Of a stretch of DNA of 64,000 nucleotides, positions 1 through 10,380 are shown piece after piece. Source of the DNA: Cytobacillus sp. FSL H8-0458 (lineage in GTDB: Bacteria; Bacillota; Bacilli; Bacillales; Cytobacillaceae); assembly GCF_038002165.1 (NCBI RefSeq), contig NZ_JBBOBR010000001.1:2418001-2482000 (forward strand), given 5' to 3'. A program made the position numbers and the translations under genes. Below the pieces are notes generated by a model. That model worked only from the letters and a program-made list of their open reading frames with translations. It was not told where the DNA came from and made no database searches. Every line of letters starts with the position of its first letter. Positions within the stretch are counted from its first letter, which is position 1.

Positions 1-18
1 CCATTGATTTGAGTTCAT
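1..18 (-). CDS. ylxQ: ylxQ (L7Ae-family RNA-binding protein), first codons only
   Basis: An ATG overlaps the rnpM stop codon as ATGA and opens a frame reading M-N-S-N-Q-W up to the window edge. In Bacillus the gene after ylxR/rnpM is ylxQ, an L7Ae-like RNA-binding protein, and the tryptophan at this place fits that family. Only six codons are visible, so the identity rests on gene order and the coupled start. Confidence 0.45.
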
Positions 19-299
19 TTGGATTGCCGTTTCTCCTTCTCTATTAACTCCAAGAGTTCTTCATAGATAGCATCATCTATGGAAACTTCTAAATGATTGG
101 CTAAGATATTCTTCTTCTTTGCTAACAAAACTGCTTCCTTTTCTTTGGAAAGATAAGCCCCGCGCCCTGATTTTTTTCCGGTCGGGTCAACAGATACTTC
201 GCCTTCTTTGGAGCGAACGATGCGAACGAGTTCTTTTTTCGGCCTCATTTCACCGGTAGCGACACATTTTCGCAAAGGAACTTTTTTGCGATTGTTCAC
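15..299 (-). CDS. rnpM: RNase P modulator RnpM (YlxR family)
   Basis: Small basic protein of about 94 residues with the YlxR family hallmarks: R-K-C-V-A-T-G-E near the N-terminus, the V-R-I-V-R strand, and G-R-G-A-Y near residue 47. The family (DUF448) was recently renamed RnpM in B. subtilis because it binds and modulates RNase P. It sits between nusA and ylxQ, as in the conserved rimP-nusA-ylxR-ylxQ-infB operon. The GAGGTG site is well spaced for the GTG at 299; an ATG two codons upstream (305) is only one base from it, so the GTG is preferred. Confidence 0.9.
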   Translation of the reverse strand: MNNRKKVPLRKCVATGEMRPKKELVRIVRSKEGEVSVDPTGKKSGRGAYLSKEKEAVLLAKKKNILANHLEVSIDDAIYEELLELIEKEKRQSK

Positions 300-316
300 G
301 ATCATTCACCTCTTCC

Positions 317-1474
317 CTATTCTTTTTCCTCTAAAAGCTCATCCTGAAAATCGAAGTCTGCATCATTTTCATAGTCATCGTTTTCATAATCATCATTATC
401 AAAGTTCAACAGTTTTTCATCCCTCGGATAAATTCCGGCTTCCCGGGCATCTGTTTCCGATTTGATGTCTATTTTCCAGCCTGTAAGCTTTGCTGCTAGT
501 CTTGCATTCTGTCCGCGCTTTCCGATTGCCAGTGAAAGCTGATAATCAGGAACTACAACAGTTGTTGCTTTGTCATCTTCATTTACGATTACGTCAAGCA
601 CCTTTGAAGGACTTAGTGCATTTGCCACGAATACTACTGGATCTGAAGACCATTTTACAATATCAATTTTTTCGCCCTTCAGCTCATTGACTACCGCCTG
701 TACACGTGTGCCCTTAGGCCCTACACATGAACCTACCGGATCAACTTCTTCATTGTCTGAATGAACCGAGATCTTGGAACGGTCCCCTGCCTCACGCGCA
801 ACGGATTTGATTTCTACTGTTCCATCATAGATTTCAGGAACTTCGATTTCAAATAATCTCTTCAGCAGGCCAGGATGGGTTCTGCTTACAAAGATCTGTG
901 GTCCTTTTGTTGTCTTTTCTACTTTTGTAATAAAGACTTTAATGCGGTCATGGGGCTGATAACGCTCATTTGGCATTTGTTCGTTTGCCGGAAGGATGGC
1001 TTCAATCTTTCCAAGGCTTACATAGATGAACTTAGGATCTGTACGCTGAACTATTCCCGTCATGATATCTTCTTCACGGTCGATAAATTCAGAATAAATG
1101 ATGCCTCTTTCCGCTTCACGGACACGCTGTGTAACAACCTGTTTAGCCGTCTGGGCAGCTATGCGCCCAAAATCCTTAGGTGTTACTTCCATTTCTACGA
1201 CATCTTCCACCTGGTAGTTCGGGTTGATTTTTTGAGCATCCTCAACAGAGATCTCAAGACGCGGATCAAATACTTCATCCACTACCTCTTTGCGGGCAAA
1301 GACTCTCATCGTTCCGTTCCCTAGGTTTAAATCAATGCGCACATTCTGTGCCTGGTTAAAGTTTCTGCGGTAGGCTGACACCAATGCAGCTTCAATGGCT
1401 TCGATAATCACATCGCGAGAAATGCCTTTTTCTTTCTCAAGCAATGTCAGAGCATCCAAAAGTTCACTGCTCAT
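317..1474 (-). CDS. nusA: Transcription termination/antitermination factor NusA
   Basis: 385 residues. NusA binds RNA polymerase and nascent RNA and promotes pausing and intrinsic termination. Order: N-terminal polymerase-binding domain (starts MSSELLDAL; residues ~1-125), S1 domain (~135-200), then two KH domains, with the G-P-K-G-T-R and [11 protein letters not shown] loops visible. The protein ends in a very acidic tail with two copies of N-D-D-Y-E. It lacks the acidic repeats of the enterobacterial protein, as usual in Firmicutes. The ATG at 1474 is preceded by AAGGGGG at good spacing; an upstream in-frame extension of 14 codons to 1516 has no such site. Second gene of the rimP operon. 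Confidence 0.97.
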   Translation of the reverse strand: MSSELLDALTLLEKEKGISRDVIIEAIEAALVSAYRRNFNQAQNVRIDLNLGNGTMRVFARKEVVDEVFDPRLEISVEDAQKINPNYQVEDVVEMEVTPKDFGRIAAQTAKQVVTQRVREAERGIIYSEFIDREEDIMTGIVQRTDPKFIYVSLGKIEAILPANEQMPNERYQPHDRIKVFITKVEKTTKGPQIFVSRTHPGLLKRLFEIEVPEIYDGTVEIKSVAREAGDRSKISVHSDNEEVDPVGSCVGPKGTRVQAVVNELKGEKIDIVKWSSDPVVFVANALSPSKVLDVIVNEDDKATTVVVPDYQLSLAIGKRGQNARLAAKLTGWKIDIKSETDAREAGIYPRDEKLLNFDNDDYENDDYENDADFDFQDELLEEKE

Positions 1475-1576
1475 GAGATTTATATCCCCCTTTATTTCTC
1501 TTATAAAAATGATCAACTCTAAAGCAGCAATTTGCTTTTCTTATTAAGACAAGTATTGAGTTTTGTATGTCAATAA

Positions 1577-1607
1577 CTGTCCAGCGCAAGGCGCTTCCGC
1601 TTTTCTT
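1577..1607 (-). repeat. Dispersed repeat family 1, end-only copy A
   Basis: In the rimP-nusA gap. Read on the minus strand it is AGAAAAGCGGAAGCGCCTTG joined directly to CGCTGGACAG. These are the two ends of the 122-bp copy at 9406-9527 with the middle missing. Confidence 0.75.
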
Positions 1608-1633
1608 AAAAAGCAGGCCCCCATCAGCCGTTA

Positions 1634-2101
1634 TTAAAATACAACGGCTAAACGGGCATTCGCTACCTTCTCATAAGGAATTTCAATATTTTTCTTCCTT
1701 GTTTTGATTTTCACTTCTACCGTAACGGTCTCGCCGTCAAATTGGGTTAACACACCTTCAAACGTTTTTTCACCGTCAATTGGCTCGTATGTTTTAATGT
1801 AAACATTCTTGCCGACAGCTTTAATAAAATCACTGTCTTTCTTAAGAGGGCGTTCAGCTCCCGGCGATGAAACTTCCAAGAAATAGTTGTATGGAATCGG
1901 ATCTTCAGCATCAAGCTTTTCGCTTAGCTTTTCACTGACCATTCCGCATTCCTCGATATCAACACCAGTTTCTTTATCAATAAATACGCGAAGGAACCAG
2001 TCTTTCCCTTCTTTTACATATTCAATGTCGACTAATTCTAAATTAAGTTCATCCACAATAGGGGTGACCAGTTGTTCCACCGTTTCAGTCACTTTGCTCA
2101 T
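1634..2101 (-). CDS. rimP: Ribosome maturation factor RimP
   Basis: 155 residues, usual length. RimP helps assemble the 30S subunit around S12. Visible family features are the E-L-V-D-I-E-Y-V strand, [14 protein letters not shown], and [14 protein letters not shown], the signature of the N-terminal domain, followed by the small Sm-like C-terminal domain. The start has GGAGG seven bases upstream. First gene of the rimP-nusA-rnpM-ylxQ operon, with its own promoter and a long leader. Confidence 0.96.
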   Translation of the reverse strand: MSKVTETVEQLVTPIVDELNLELVDIEYVKEGKDWFLRVFIDKETGVDIEECGMVSEKLSEKLDAEDPIPYNYFLEVSSPGAERPLKKDSDFIKAVGKNVYIKTYEPIDGEKTFEGVLTQFDGETVTVEVKIKTRKKNIEIPYEKVANARLAVVF

Positions 2102-2235
2102 TCATATCCCTCCTTTTTCCTGGATTCTAAAGCGCTGTTTTTCAATCAATAACTCAGAAATTGGCTCTGCTAAACTTAATTAACATATAGTTTTAACATA
2201 GATCCGATATTAAGAAAAAACCGTACACAACACGA

Positions 2236-2257
2236 AAGAGTGGGTTGCCCCACTCTT
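2236..2257 (-). promoter_or_regulatory. Leader hairpin upstream of rimP-nusA (candidate NusA-dependent attenuator)
   Basis: On the minus strand a perfect 9-bp stem (AAGAGTGGG/CCCACTCTT) is closed by a GCAA tetraloop, about 30 nt after the predicted transcription start and 135 nt before rimP. The run after it (TCGTGTTGTG) is U-rich but broken, a pattern typical of terminators that need NusA. Autoregulation of the nusA operon by attenuation is reported for B. subtilis; that this hairpin does it here is inference. Confidence 0.5.
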
Positions 2258-2293
2258 CCTTTTGCGAGAGTTATTCTTAGTATTTCCAATAAA

Positions 2294-2322
2294 ACTATAC
2301 CATAACCAATTTTTTTATGCAA
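2294..2322 (-). promoter_or_regulatory. SigA-type promoter of the rimP-nusA operon
   Basis: Minus strand: TTGCAT (2322-2317), 17-bp spacer, TATAGT (2299-2294), with a TGG extension just before the -10. It gives a leader of about 185 nt. Confidence 0.7.
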
Positions 2323-2371
2323 ATGGAATAGCTGTCAGCAGAAGGGTTTGGACCATTCGCTGGTCTTATTT

Positions 2372-5300
2372 TTAGAATAGAGACAGCTGATTTTGTTCCG
2401 GAAGGGATTCCAGGCAGCCATGGTTATCAAGATACTCGATAATCGTCTTGGACACTTTTCCGCGCTGCTGCAGATCTTCCTTCGAAAGGAATTCCCCTTC
2501 TCCCCTTGCTTTAACTATATTGAATGCTGCGTTTGTGCCCAAACCCGGAATGGAATTAAACGGCGGGATCAAGGAATTTCCATCTATGATAAACTCACTT
2601 GCGCTTGAGCGGTATAAGTCCACCTTTTGGAAGTTAAAGCCCCTTTCGTTCATTTCCAGAGCCAATTCCATTACAGTCAGCAGGTTCTTTTCTTTCGTTG
2701 AAGCATCAAGACCCTTTGCATTGATTTCTTCGATGCGTGCACGGATCGCCTGGGATCCTTTAACCATTGCATCCACGTCAAAGTCTTCTGCACGGACAGT
2801 AAAATATGCTGCATAGTAAAGAAGCGGATGGTGCACTTTAAAGTACGCAATCCGGACAGCCATTAATACGTAAGCAGCTGCATGGGCTTTAGGGAACATG
2901 TATTTAATCTTTTTACAGGAATCAATATACCATTCAGGGACTTCATTCTTTCTCATTTCCTCTTCCATCTCATCGCTTAGGCCTTTACCCTTACGGACCG
3001 ATTCCATAATTTTGAAAGCAAAAGCAGGCTCAAGGCCCTGATAGATTAAATAAACCATTATATCATCACGGCAGCCGATTACTTCACTTAGGTTACAAAT
3101 ATTATTATGGATTAATTCCTGGGCATTTCCGAGCCAAACATCTGTACCATGTGAAAGACCTGAAATCTGCACAAGCTCTGAGAAAGTGGTCGGCTTCGTA
3201 TCTTCGAGCATCTGGCGGACAAATCGTGTACCAAATTCGGGTATGCCGAGTGTTCCGGTTTTACACATGATTTGCTCTTCGGTCACACCAAGTGATTCCG
3301 GCCCGCTGAAAATCTTCATTACTTCAGGGTCATCTGTTGGAATGGTTTTTGGATCAATTCCGCTAAGGTCCTGAAGCATCCTAATAACAGTCGGATCATC
3401 GTGACCAAGTATATCAAGTTTTAATAGATTATCATGAATGGAATGGAAGTCAAAATGGGTTGTTTTCCATTCAGATGTCCGGTCGTCTGCAGGGAACTGA
3501 ATAGGCGAAAAGTCGTAAATATCCATGTAATCCGGCACAACAATGATGCCGCCCGGGTGCTGTCCGGTTGTCCGCTTTACCCCTGTACAGCCGGAAGCCA
3601 GCCTGTCAATTTCCGCACCCCTTATTTGCAGATTATTATCGTTCTGGTATGCTTTGACGTAACCATAAGCTGTTTTATCGGCAACAGTACCGATTGTTCC
3701 AGCACGGTATACATAATCCTCCCCGAATAGCACCTTTGTATAGTTATGGGCTCTGGGCTGGTATTCCCCGGAGAAGTTCAAGTCAATATCGGGAACTTTA
3801 TCTCCCTTGAAACCAAGGAACGTTTCGAACGGAATATCATGTCCATCTTTTTTATATTTTGCTCCGCAGCTCGGGCAATCTTTATCAGGCAGGTCGAAAC
3901 CGGAGCCCACTGATCCGTCATTGAAAAACTCGGATGTTTTGCATTCCGGGCAAACGTAATGCGGCGGCAGAGGATTTACCTCCGTTATTTCGGTCATCGT
4001 CGCAACAAAAGAGGATCCGACAGATCCACGGGAACCAACCAGATAGCCATCATCCAGTGATTTTTTTACAAGCTTATGAGAGATCAGATAGATAACCGCG
4101 AAACCATGTCCGATAATACTCTTAAGTTCTTTTTCAAGGCGCGCCTCAACAATCTCAGGAAGCGGATCACCATAGATCCTTCTTGCCATTCCGTAACTCA
4201 TGCTGCGCATCTCTTCATCTGCGCCTTCAATTTTTGGCGTATACAAATCATCTTTAATCGGCTTTATTTCTTCAATCATATCTGCTATTTTGTTCGTATT
4301 CTCTACTACAATTTCCTTCGCTTTGTCTTTGCCGAGAAATGAAAAAGCGTCAAGCATTTCATTGGTAGACCTGAAATGAACATCTGGAAGCTGATGGCGA
4401 TTAAGCGGATTCGCTCCTCCCTGTGAATTAACAAGGATTTTCCGGTAGATTTTATCATTTGGATTCAGGTAATGGACATTACCTGTTGCGACTACCGGCA
4501 GACCAAGCTTATCTCCCAGTTTTACAATATTAGTGATGATTTCTTCCAGCGCTTTTTCATCTCTCACAAGTTCAAGCTCTAAAAGGTGTGCATAAACGGC
4601 TTTTGGATGCACTTCAAGATAATCATAGAATTGTGCTGTATCTTCCACTTCATCCGGAGATTTCTGCATCATGCCTTCAAAAACTTCACCTTTATCGCAC
4701 CCGGAACCAACCAGTATTCCTTCCCGATGCTTTTGAAGGACTGACCTGGGAATGCGCGGCACTCTGTAAAAGTATTCCATATGCGAGATGGATACAAGTT
4801 TAAAGAGGTTTTTCAGACCCGTTTCTGTTTGTGCAAGCAGGGTGCAATGGGCAGGCCTTGCACGCTGATAAGCATTTCCCTGTCCCATATTATCATTGAA
4901 TTGATCATGATATTCGATTCCTTTTTCCTCTGCACCTTTTAGCATTTTAAGAAGCAGATAGCCGGTTGCTTCCGCATCATATATTGCACGGTGATGCTGG
5001 GTGAGTTCAACATCGAATTTTTTGGCAAGGGTATTCAGACGGTGATTTTTCATGTCAGGATATAAAAAACGTGCGAGTTCAAGAGTATCTATTACAGGAT
5101 TAGGCGCCTTGCCAATACCGATCTTTTTATAGCCAACATTCAGGAAGCCCATGTCGAATGAAGCATTATGTGCTACTAAAACAGCATCTCCGGTCCATTC
5201 ATGGAACTTCTTCAGAACATCTTCCACTTCCGGTGCATTCTCCACCAGATCATCTGTTATTCCAGTCAGATTAATGGTTGTTGCGGATAAAGGGTGATGA

Positions 5301-6682
5301 GGGTTTGCAAAGGATTCAAAACGATCAATGATTTCACCATCATGAATCTTAACTGCGGCAAGCTCAATAATCGTATCATATACAGCTGATAAGCCGGTTG
5401 TCTCAACATCAAATACCACATAGGTATCTTCAGTAAGCTTGCGATGCGAATCATTATAAGCAATCGGTACACCATCATCCACAAGGTTCGCTTCAATTCC
5501 ATACAGAATCTTAATATCATTCTTTTTCCCGGCACCATAAGCTTCAGGGAATGATTGAGCAACAGCATGATCCGTAATGGCTACAGCTTTATGGCCCCAT
5601 TTTTTCGCCTGGGAAACCAGTGCACTGACAGATGAAACAGCATCCATTTGGCTCATCGGTGTATGAAGATGAAGTTCAACCCTTTTTTCTTCAGCAGGCG
5701 ATGTATCCTGCCTTTGGATAGGTTTGATCTCATTAATATCATTCCCGATCATTACCAGATCACGGACAAATGTATCGTTTTGAATGCTTCCGCGGACCTT
5801 TAGCCACATCCCTTTTTGAATATGCTGGTATAAAGCGGCATCCTCTTTATCCCGAGAAAACATTTTTACTAGAATGGAACTGGTATAATCCGTAATTTTA
5901 AAAGTTAAGAGCGTCCGGCCGCTGCGCAGCTCTCTGGTCTCAGCAGCAAAAACGTAGCCTTCAACGGCTACCCGGCGTTCTTCATCTACTATATCAATCA
6001 ATTTGCGGTAATCTGCATCATCTTTAATGGTAAGTCCGATTGTAAGCGGCCCCTTAGGTGCTGTGTGATCTGCAGATTCAGCTTCCGCTTCTTTCTTCTG
6101 CATCTCGATTGCTGCCTGGAGACCACGCTCCTGGTCTTCTTTGCGTTTGGCTTCCATGAATTTTTCATATTCTTCATTGGAACCATCAATAGATACTTCT
6201 GTATCAACTGATAATGCCGGAAAGCCAAACACTTGAAAAACATCTGAAATAGTGCCAGCATACTTCTTCTTGATAGACAATCCTTCCAATTCATTACGGA
6301 CTTTAATGATAAGTTTGTTGCCCTGTACAGAAGGAACCTGTTCATTCAGAAGTTTTAAAAGCGGCGGCGCCATGCCATCCATTTCTTTAATGCAGTTATG
6401 CCAGTATTCAAGTACAAGCTGTTCAGTAAAATCCTGATTTCTAACAGAGATGCTATATGAAATTTCTGCGATATGGGAAAATGTTTTTTCCAGCTGATCT
6501 GTAAAACGGCTATATACACTGCAAGGCAAAATCTTTGGAAAGGCAAAGTAAAAATGCCATTTCCGTGACTGTCTTTCGACTATGACCCTTTCGATTTGGG
6601 CATCATGAAAGTGCTGCACAAAGGCATCTTCAGTTAGCTGCATCTGCTGGAGCAAGAGCTGAAATCTAGAAGGTTCGCTCAT
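2372..6682 (-). CDS. polC: DNA polymerase III alpha subunit, PolC type
   Basis: 1436 residues, the usual Gram-positive PolC length. Main replicative polymerase with built-in 3'-5' proofreading. Order: N-terminal domain, OB fold (~220-320), PHP domain starting E-L-H-L-H-T-P (~335), interrupted by an intact DEDD exonuclease (V-F-D-V-E-T-T-G-L, ~421), then the PolC zinc finger with two CxxC pairs (~909-945) and the catalytic palm with P-D-I-D-L-N-F-S-G (~960). The ATG at 6682 follows GGGAGAGAG; an ATG five codons upstream lies inside that site and is less likely. Monocistronic here: a terminator separates it from rseP and it has its own promoter. Confidence 0.98.
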   Translation of the reverse strand: MSEPSRFQLLLQQMQLTEDAFVQHFHDAQIERVIVERQSRKWHFYFAFPKILPCSVYSRFTDQLEKTFSHIAEISYSISVRNQDFTEQLVLEYWHNCIKEMDGMAPPLLKLLNEQVPSVQGNKLIIKVRNELEGLSIKKKYAGTISDVFQVFGFPALSVDTEVSIDGSNEEYEKFMEAKRKEDQERGLQAAIEMQKKEAEAESADHTAPKGPLTIGLTIKDDADYRKLIDIVDEERRVAVEGYVFAAETRELRSGRTLLTFKITDYTSSILVKMFSRDKEDAALYQHIQKGMWLKVRGSIQNDTFVRDLVMIGNDINEIKPIQRQDTSPAEEKRVELHLHTPMSQMDAVSSVSALVSQAKKWGHKAVAITDHAVAQSFPEAYGAGKKNDIKILYGIEANLVDDGVPIAYNDSHRKLTEDTYVVFDVETTGLSAVYDTIIELAAVKIHDGEIIDRFESFANPHHPLSATTINLTGITDDLVENAPEVEDVLKKFHEWTGDAVLVAHNASFDMGFLNVGYKKIGIGKAPNPVIDTLELARFLYPDMKNHRLNTLAKKFDVELTQHHRAIYDAEATGYLLLKMLKGAEEKGIEYHDQFNDNMGQGNAYQRARPAHCTLLAQTETGLKNLFKLVSISHMEYFYRVPRIPRSVLQKHREGILVGSGCDKGEVFEGMMQKSPDEVEDTAQFYDYLEVHPKAVYAHLLELELVRDEKALEEIITNIVKLGDKLGLPVVATGNVHYLNPNDKIYRKILVNSQGGANPLNRHQLPDVHFRSTNEMLDAFSFLGKDKAKEIVVENTNKIADMIEEIKPIKDDLYTPKIEGADEEMRSMSYGMARRIYGDPLPEIVEARLEKELKSIIGHGFAVIYLISHKLVKKSLDDGYLVGSRGSVGSSFVATMTEITEVNPLPPHYVCPECKTSEFFNDGSVGSGFDLPDKDCPSCGAKYKKDGHDIPFETFLGFKGDKVPDIDLNFSGEYQPRAHNYTKVLFGEDYVYRAGTIGTVADKTAYGYVKAYQNDNNLQIRGAEIDRLASGCTGVKRTTGQHPGGIIVVPDYMDIYDFSPIQFPADDRTSEWKTTHFDFHSIHDNLLKLDILGHDDPTVIRMLQDLSGIDPKTIPTDDPEVMKIFSGPESLGVTEEQIMCKTGTLGIPEFGTRFVRQMLEDTKPTTFSELVQISGLSHGTDVWLGNAQELIHNNICNLSEVIGCRDDIMVYLIYQGLEPAFAFKIMESVRKGKGLSDEMEEEMRKNEVPEWYIDSCKKIKYMFPKAHAAAYVLMAVRIAYFKVHHPLLYYAAYFTVRAEDFDVDAMVKGSQAIRARIEEINAKGLDASTKEKNLLTVMELALEMNERGFNFQKVDLYRSSASEFIIDGNSLIPPFNSIPGLGTNAAFNIVKARGEGEFLSKEDLQQRGKVSKTIIEYLDNHGCLESLPEQNQLSLF

Positions 6683-6762
6683 CTTTCTCTCTCCCATCCA
6701 ATAATCTTGGTTTCTATTTTAAGTTGAATTTTTTAATGTATTTAAAAAAACAGACGGACTTA

Positions 6763-6771
6763 ATTATAACA
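6763..6771 (-). promoter_or_regulatory. Extended -10 promoter of polC
   Basis: TGTTATAAT on the minus strand, a perfect extended -10 about 80 bp upstream of the polC start. No good -35 is seen. Confidence 0.5.
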
Positions 6772-6797
6772 TATCGTATCAGATAGTGATTTAAAAA

Positions 6798-6822
6798 AAC
6801 GGATTCCATTTTGGAACCCGTT
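6798..6822 (-). terminator. Intrinsic terminator after rseP
   Basis: Minus strand: 10-bp stem AACGGGTTCC/GGAATCCGTT with a short A-rich loop, followed by a T run. The A run on the other side makes it look bidirectional. It lies where proS is normally found. Confidence 0.8.
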
Positions 6823-6889
6823 TTTTCGTCTAAACCAAAGGATATTGCACCTATTTTTTATGCAGGAATACTGCAGCTGCATTAACTTT

Positions 6890-8152
6890 TTAAAGGAAAA
6901 ATCTCTGAATATCGTTCCAAGTAACCACTAGCATTAGCAGCATTAAAAGTGCAAAGCCAATAAAATGTACCATTCCCTCTTTGTGGCGGTCAATCGGCTT
7001 CCCTCTTACAGCCTCAACTGCAAAGAACATTAATCTTCCGCCATCAAGAGCCGGAATTGGAAGCAGGTTCATAATTCCCAGATTTATGCTAAGAATTCCT
7101 GCCCATTTCATCAGGTAGTAGATGCCGGATTTGGCTACAGTATCTGTTGAAACATAAATGCCTACCGGGCCTGATAATGCATCAATAGAAAACTGTCCAG
7201 TGACAAGCTTGCCAAGCATGACAAAAATTTCTTTCGTCCAGAAATAAGTTTCCTTGGCTCCGTAGGTAATAGCCTTTAATGGAGACTTTTCCATCGGGCT
7301 ATAAACACCAATGATCCCTATTTTTTCGCCTTCTACATCCTGAACCTTTGGTGTAACCGATATTGTATGTTCCTGGCCGTTTCTTTCCACTAAAAATTCT
7401 AGTTCTTCACTTGGGTTCTTTCTAATGATTTCCACTACATCTGACCAGCTTGAAATTTCGGCTCCATCCACACTTTGAACCATATCGCCTTCCTTAAGCC
7501 CAGCTTCATATGCTGCACCATCAGGCGTCAGCTTGCCAAGGGCAGGTTCATTTGTTGGAATGCCCTGCAATAAGGCTATTAGAACAAAAACGATAAAAGC
7601 CAGAACAAAATTCATCATTGGGCCTGCGAAAATCGCCATTGTTCTCTGGCCCAAGGTCTTTGATGCAAATTGACGGTCATACGGAGCAATGAGCGTTTCG
7701 GTCCCATCCTCAACCAGTACCGCTGAACGGCTGACTTTGAAAATTTGGATTGACTCATCCTCTTCTCCCTCAACATATCCTTTTATTACAAGGGTATGCT
7801 CAATATCAGCATCTTCAACTTCAACGATTCTTGCATCAGGATACTTATCTTTGTTGTTTAATATAATTTTGCTAACTTCCTCGTTTTTATCAAGGATTAA
7901 GCCAATGCGGTAGCCTGGTTTGATTTCCACCATTTCAGGATCTTCACCGGCCATGCGGACAAACCCGCCGATGGGCAGAAGACGAATCGTGTATACCGTT
8001 TCATCTTTTTTAAAGGAAAACACCTTTGGTCCGAATCCAATTGCAAATTCCCGGCAGAGTATTCCTGCTCTTTTTGCGAATATTAAATGTCCGAGTTCAT
8101 GAAAAAAAACCAGTGCCCCGAAAATAACTATAAAGGCTATTACTGTACTCAA
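6890..8152 (-). CDS. rseP: Site-2 intramembrane metalloprotease RseP/RasP
   Basis: 420 residues. Membrane zinc protease that cuts regulatory membrane proteins (RsiW, FtsL and signal-peptide remnants in B. subtilis). The zinc site H-E-L-G-H is in the first membrane helix (~res 18-22), a PDZ domain lies mid-protein (G-A-A-Y-E-A-G-L-K-E-G-D), and the second active-site motif N-L-L-P-I-P-A-L-D-G is near the C-terminus, with several membrane helices. The start is TTG, seven bases after AAGGTGG. Last gene of the uppS-cdsA-dxr-rseP group; proS does not follow it here. Confidence 0.95.
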   Translation of the reverse strand: MSTVIAFIVIFGALVFFHELGHLIFAKRAGILCREFAIGFGPKVFSFKKDETVYTIRLLPIGGFVRMAGEDPEMVEIKPGYRIGLILDKNEEVSKIILNNKDKYPDARIVEVEDADIEHTLVIKGYVEGEEDESIQIFKVSRSAVLVEDGTETLIAPYDRQFASKTLGQRTMAIFAGPMMNFVLAFIVFVLIALLQGIPTNEPALGKLTPDGAAYEAGLKEGDMVQSVDGAEISSWSDVVEIIRKNPSEELEFLVERNGQEHTISVTPKVQDVEGEKIGIIGVYSPMEKSPLKAITYGAKETYFWTKEIFVMLGKLVTGQFSIDALSGPVGIYVSTDTVAKSGIYYLMKWAGILSINLGIMNLLPIPALDGGRLMFFAVEAVRGKPIDRHKEGMVHFIGFALLMLLMLVVTWNDIQRFFL

Positions 8153-8247
8153 GTTTTAACCACCTTTTTTTAGAGGTTGTTCAAATGCCGCTGGTAAGTG
8201 CATTAAGTTATCATCTGTTACGCACTCTTCAGCACTTGAACACAAGC

Positions 8248-9390
8248 TTATAGAAGCGAGTTAACATATTTTCTCGTTTCCAAATCTGTTTCCTGAATTT
8301 CATTCAGGCTTGGATTTGAGATAACGTCATGGCTGCCCAGTGCTCTTTCGATGAAATCTTCTATTTGCAGGAAGGTAATCTTTCCATCCAGAAATGCAGC
8401 AACAGCAGCTTCATTTGCTGCATTCAATACGGCTGGCATTGATCCGCCTACTTTTCCGGCTTCATAGGCAAATTTCAGGCAGCGAAAACGATTAAAGTCC
8501 ATTTCTGCAAAATGGAGCTTGCCGATTTCAGCAAGATTCAGACGTTTTGCTGTTCGCAGCGGGAGCCTGTCTGGATAAGTTAATGCATACTGTATAGGTA
8601 CTCTCATATCCGGGGTGCCAAGCTGTGCGATGACACTGCTGTCATGATATTCCACCATGGAATGGATAATGCTTTCTTTATGGAGAAGGACATCTATTCT
8701 ACTGTAATCCATTGAGAAAAGCCAATGCGCTTCAATAACTTCAAGTCCCTTATTCATCATAGTGGCAGAATCGATGGTGATTTTTGCTCCCATTGACCAA
8801 TTCGGATGATTAAGCGCCTCTTCAACAGTCACATTTTCCAATTCCTTGCGGGAGCGGTCTCTGAAACTGCCTCCCGAAGCTGTTAAAATGAGCCTTTCAA
8901 TATTTTTTTCTTTTTCCCCCTGCAGAGATTGAAAAATAGCAGAGTGTTCACTGTCTACTGGAAGGAGCGTTACACCATTTCGGTTTGCTGCTTCCATGAC
9001 CAGATGGCCGGCTGTCACAAGGGTTTCCTTATTCGCGATAGCGATAGTCTTCTTTTCCTCAATCGCCTGCAGGGTAGGGCTTAGGCCTACACTGCCTAAT
9101 ACAGCATTAACCAGTATTTCTGATTTTTTGTAAACGGCAACCTCTATCAAACCTTCATGTCCATATGTAAATGTTATGCCGGGAAACTCCGCTTTAAGAA
9201 TATCTGCGGAACTTTTTTCTGAAAGTGAGACAAGTTCAGGCTGAAAGTCAGAGATAATCTTCCTGGCAAGATCTATATTCCTGCCGGCAGACATGGCTGC
9301 CAGCTTAAATTCCTCGGGGTGCTCTTTAATAATTTCGAGGGTCTGAGTGCCAATAGACCCTGTTGCCCCCATCAAACTGATATGTTTCAT
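8248..9390 (-). CDS. dxr: 1-deoxy-D-xylulose 5-phosphate reductoisomerase
   Basis: 380 residues, full length. Converts DXP to MEP with NADPH, the committed step of the non-mevalonate isoprenoid pathway. Visible: the N-terminal NADPH loop G-A-T-G-S-I-G, the I-A-N-K-E-T-L-V motif, the metal/substrate stretch D-S-E-H-S-A-I-F-Q, and the flexible loop T-A-S-G-G-S-F. AGGAGG precedes the ATG. Its neighbours uppS and cdsA use isoprenoid and lipid precursors. Confidence 0.96.
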   Translation of the reverse strand: MKHISLMGATGSIGTQTLEIIKEHPEEFKLAAMSAGRNIDLARKIISDFQPELVSLSEKSSADILKAEFPGITFTYGHEGLIEVAVYKKSEILVNAVLGSVGLSPTLQAIEEKKTIAIANKETLVTAGHLVMEAANRNGVTLLPVDSEHSAIFQSLQGEKEKNIERLILTASGGSFRDRSRKELENVTVEEALNHPNWSMGAKITIDSATMMNKGLEVIEAHWLFSMDYSRIDVLLHKESIIHSMVEYHDSSVIAQLGTPDMRVPIQYALTYPDRLPLRTAKRLNLAEIGKLHFAEMDFNRFRCLKFAYEAGKVGGSMPAVLNAANEAAVAAFLDGKITFLQIEDFIERALGSHDVISNPSLNEIQETDLETRKYVNSLL

Positions 9391-9405
9391 AGTCTCCTCC
9401 TAATA

Positions 9406-9527
9406 AGAAAAGCGGAAGCGCCTTGCCCACCCCCAACAACCATAAGACGAGCCTTCAAGAAAGGCGTTTTTTGCCTTTCTGCAGGAACGGCTTAAGACCT
9501 CGAGGTGGCAGGCGCTGGAGCTGGACA
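9406..9527 (+). repeat. Dispersed repeat family 1, long copy B
   Basis: 122 bp between cdsA and dxr. It starts AGAAAAGCGGAAGCGCCTTG, continues through CATAAGACGA, has a central inverted repeat (AGAAAGGC, T-rich loop, GCCTTTCT), then CTTAAGACCTCGAGG, and ends GGCGCTGGAGCTGGACA. Both outer arms match copy E at 60934-61050 while the central hairpins differ. Confidence 0.85.
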
Positions 9528-9569
9528 TTTATCTAGTATCCAAATGAATACTGCTCTCTAGCCAATAGG

Positions 9570-10364
9570 TTACAGCAGATGAAAAAAGTGGAGCAAAGGC
9601 AGGACGAATAACAAACTGTCAAAACGGTCCAGGATTCCGCCATGTCCAGGCAGAATATTTCCTGAGTCTTTTACATTATAATGACGCTTTAATGCTGACT
9701 CCACTAAATCCCCTATTTGCCCAAACACTGACAGGATGGCTGTAATTACTAATAGCCCCAGCAGGGACTCATCAATATCTGTAAAGATAATAAATAATAC
9801 CGAAACAGCAAGCGCACAGGCTACACCGCCAAGTGACCCTTCCACAGTCTTATTCGGGCTGATTTCAGGCCAAAGCTTTTTCTTTCCCATTGCCTTTCCA
9901 ATAAAGTAGGCACCTGAATCTGTTGCCCAAATAAGGAATAATGCAAAAAAGAGATAGGTCAGGCCCTGATCTGCGAAGCGTGTCTCCATAAAATAGTAAA
10001 ATCCAATGCCAACATATAAAGTAGACATTATCGAAAAAGCCACATCATCAAAAGTAAATTTGTTTTTTGTTGCGACTGTATACGTTAAGAAAAGAAGCAC
10101 TCCAAAAAGAGCTACCTCAATTTTTGTATAATTCAAATCATCCAGGAATGACTGAAATTCTTTAGGCAAAAGGAAAACCCACAATAAAAGTAAAGAAATA
10201 ATACCTGGAATCGAGAATAAACTTAAGTTCCTCATTTTCAATAGTTCATATAGTGCAATGGATGCCAGTAAATATGCCAGGATGATGATTGGCATGCCTC
10301 CATATATAATGATCGGCAGGAGGATTGCTCCAAATATAATGGCTGTGATAATACGCTGTTTCAT
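9570..10364 (-). CDS. cdsA: Phosphatidate cytidylyltransferase
   Basis: 264 residues with about eight membrane helices. Makes CDP-diacylglycerol from phosphatidic acid and CTP, the branch point for phospholipids. The CDP-DAG synthase signature is clear in the C-terminal third: G-D-L-x-E-S-x-x-K-R, then K-D-S-G-x-x-L-P-G-H-G-G-x-L-D-R-x-D. It starts 16 bp after the uppS stop, an operon arrangement shared with B. subtilis. Confidence 0.95.
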   Translation of the reverse strand: MKQRIITAIIFGAILLPIIIYGGMPIIILAYLLASIALYELLKMRNLSLFSIPGIISLLLLWVFLLPKEFQSFLDDLNYTKIEVALFGVLLFLTYTVATKNKFTFDDVAFSIMSTLYVGIGFYYFMETRFADQGLTYLFFALFLIWATDSGAYFIGKAMGKKKLWPEISPNKTVEGSLGGVACALAVSVLFIIFTDIDESLLGLLVITAILSVFGQIGDLVESALKRHYNVKDSGNILPGHGGILDRFDSLLFVLPLLHFFHLL

Positions 10365-10380
10365 TCAATTTTCAACACCT

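Noticed and set aside
2349-2366. Terminator directly after polC (GACCA/TGGTC stem)
   Set aside because: Short stem without a T run on the minus strand.
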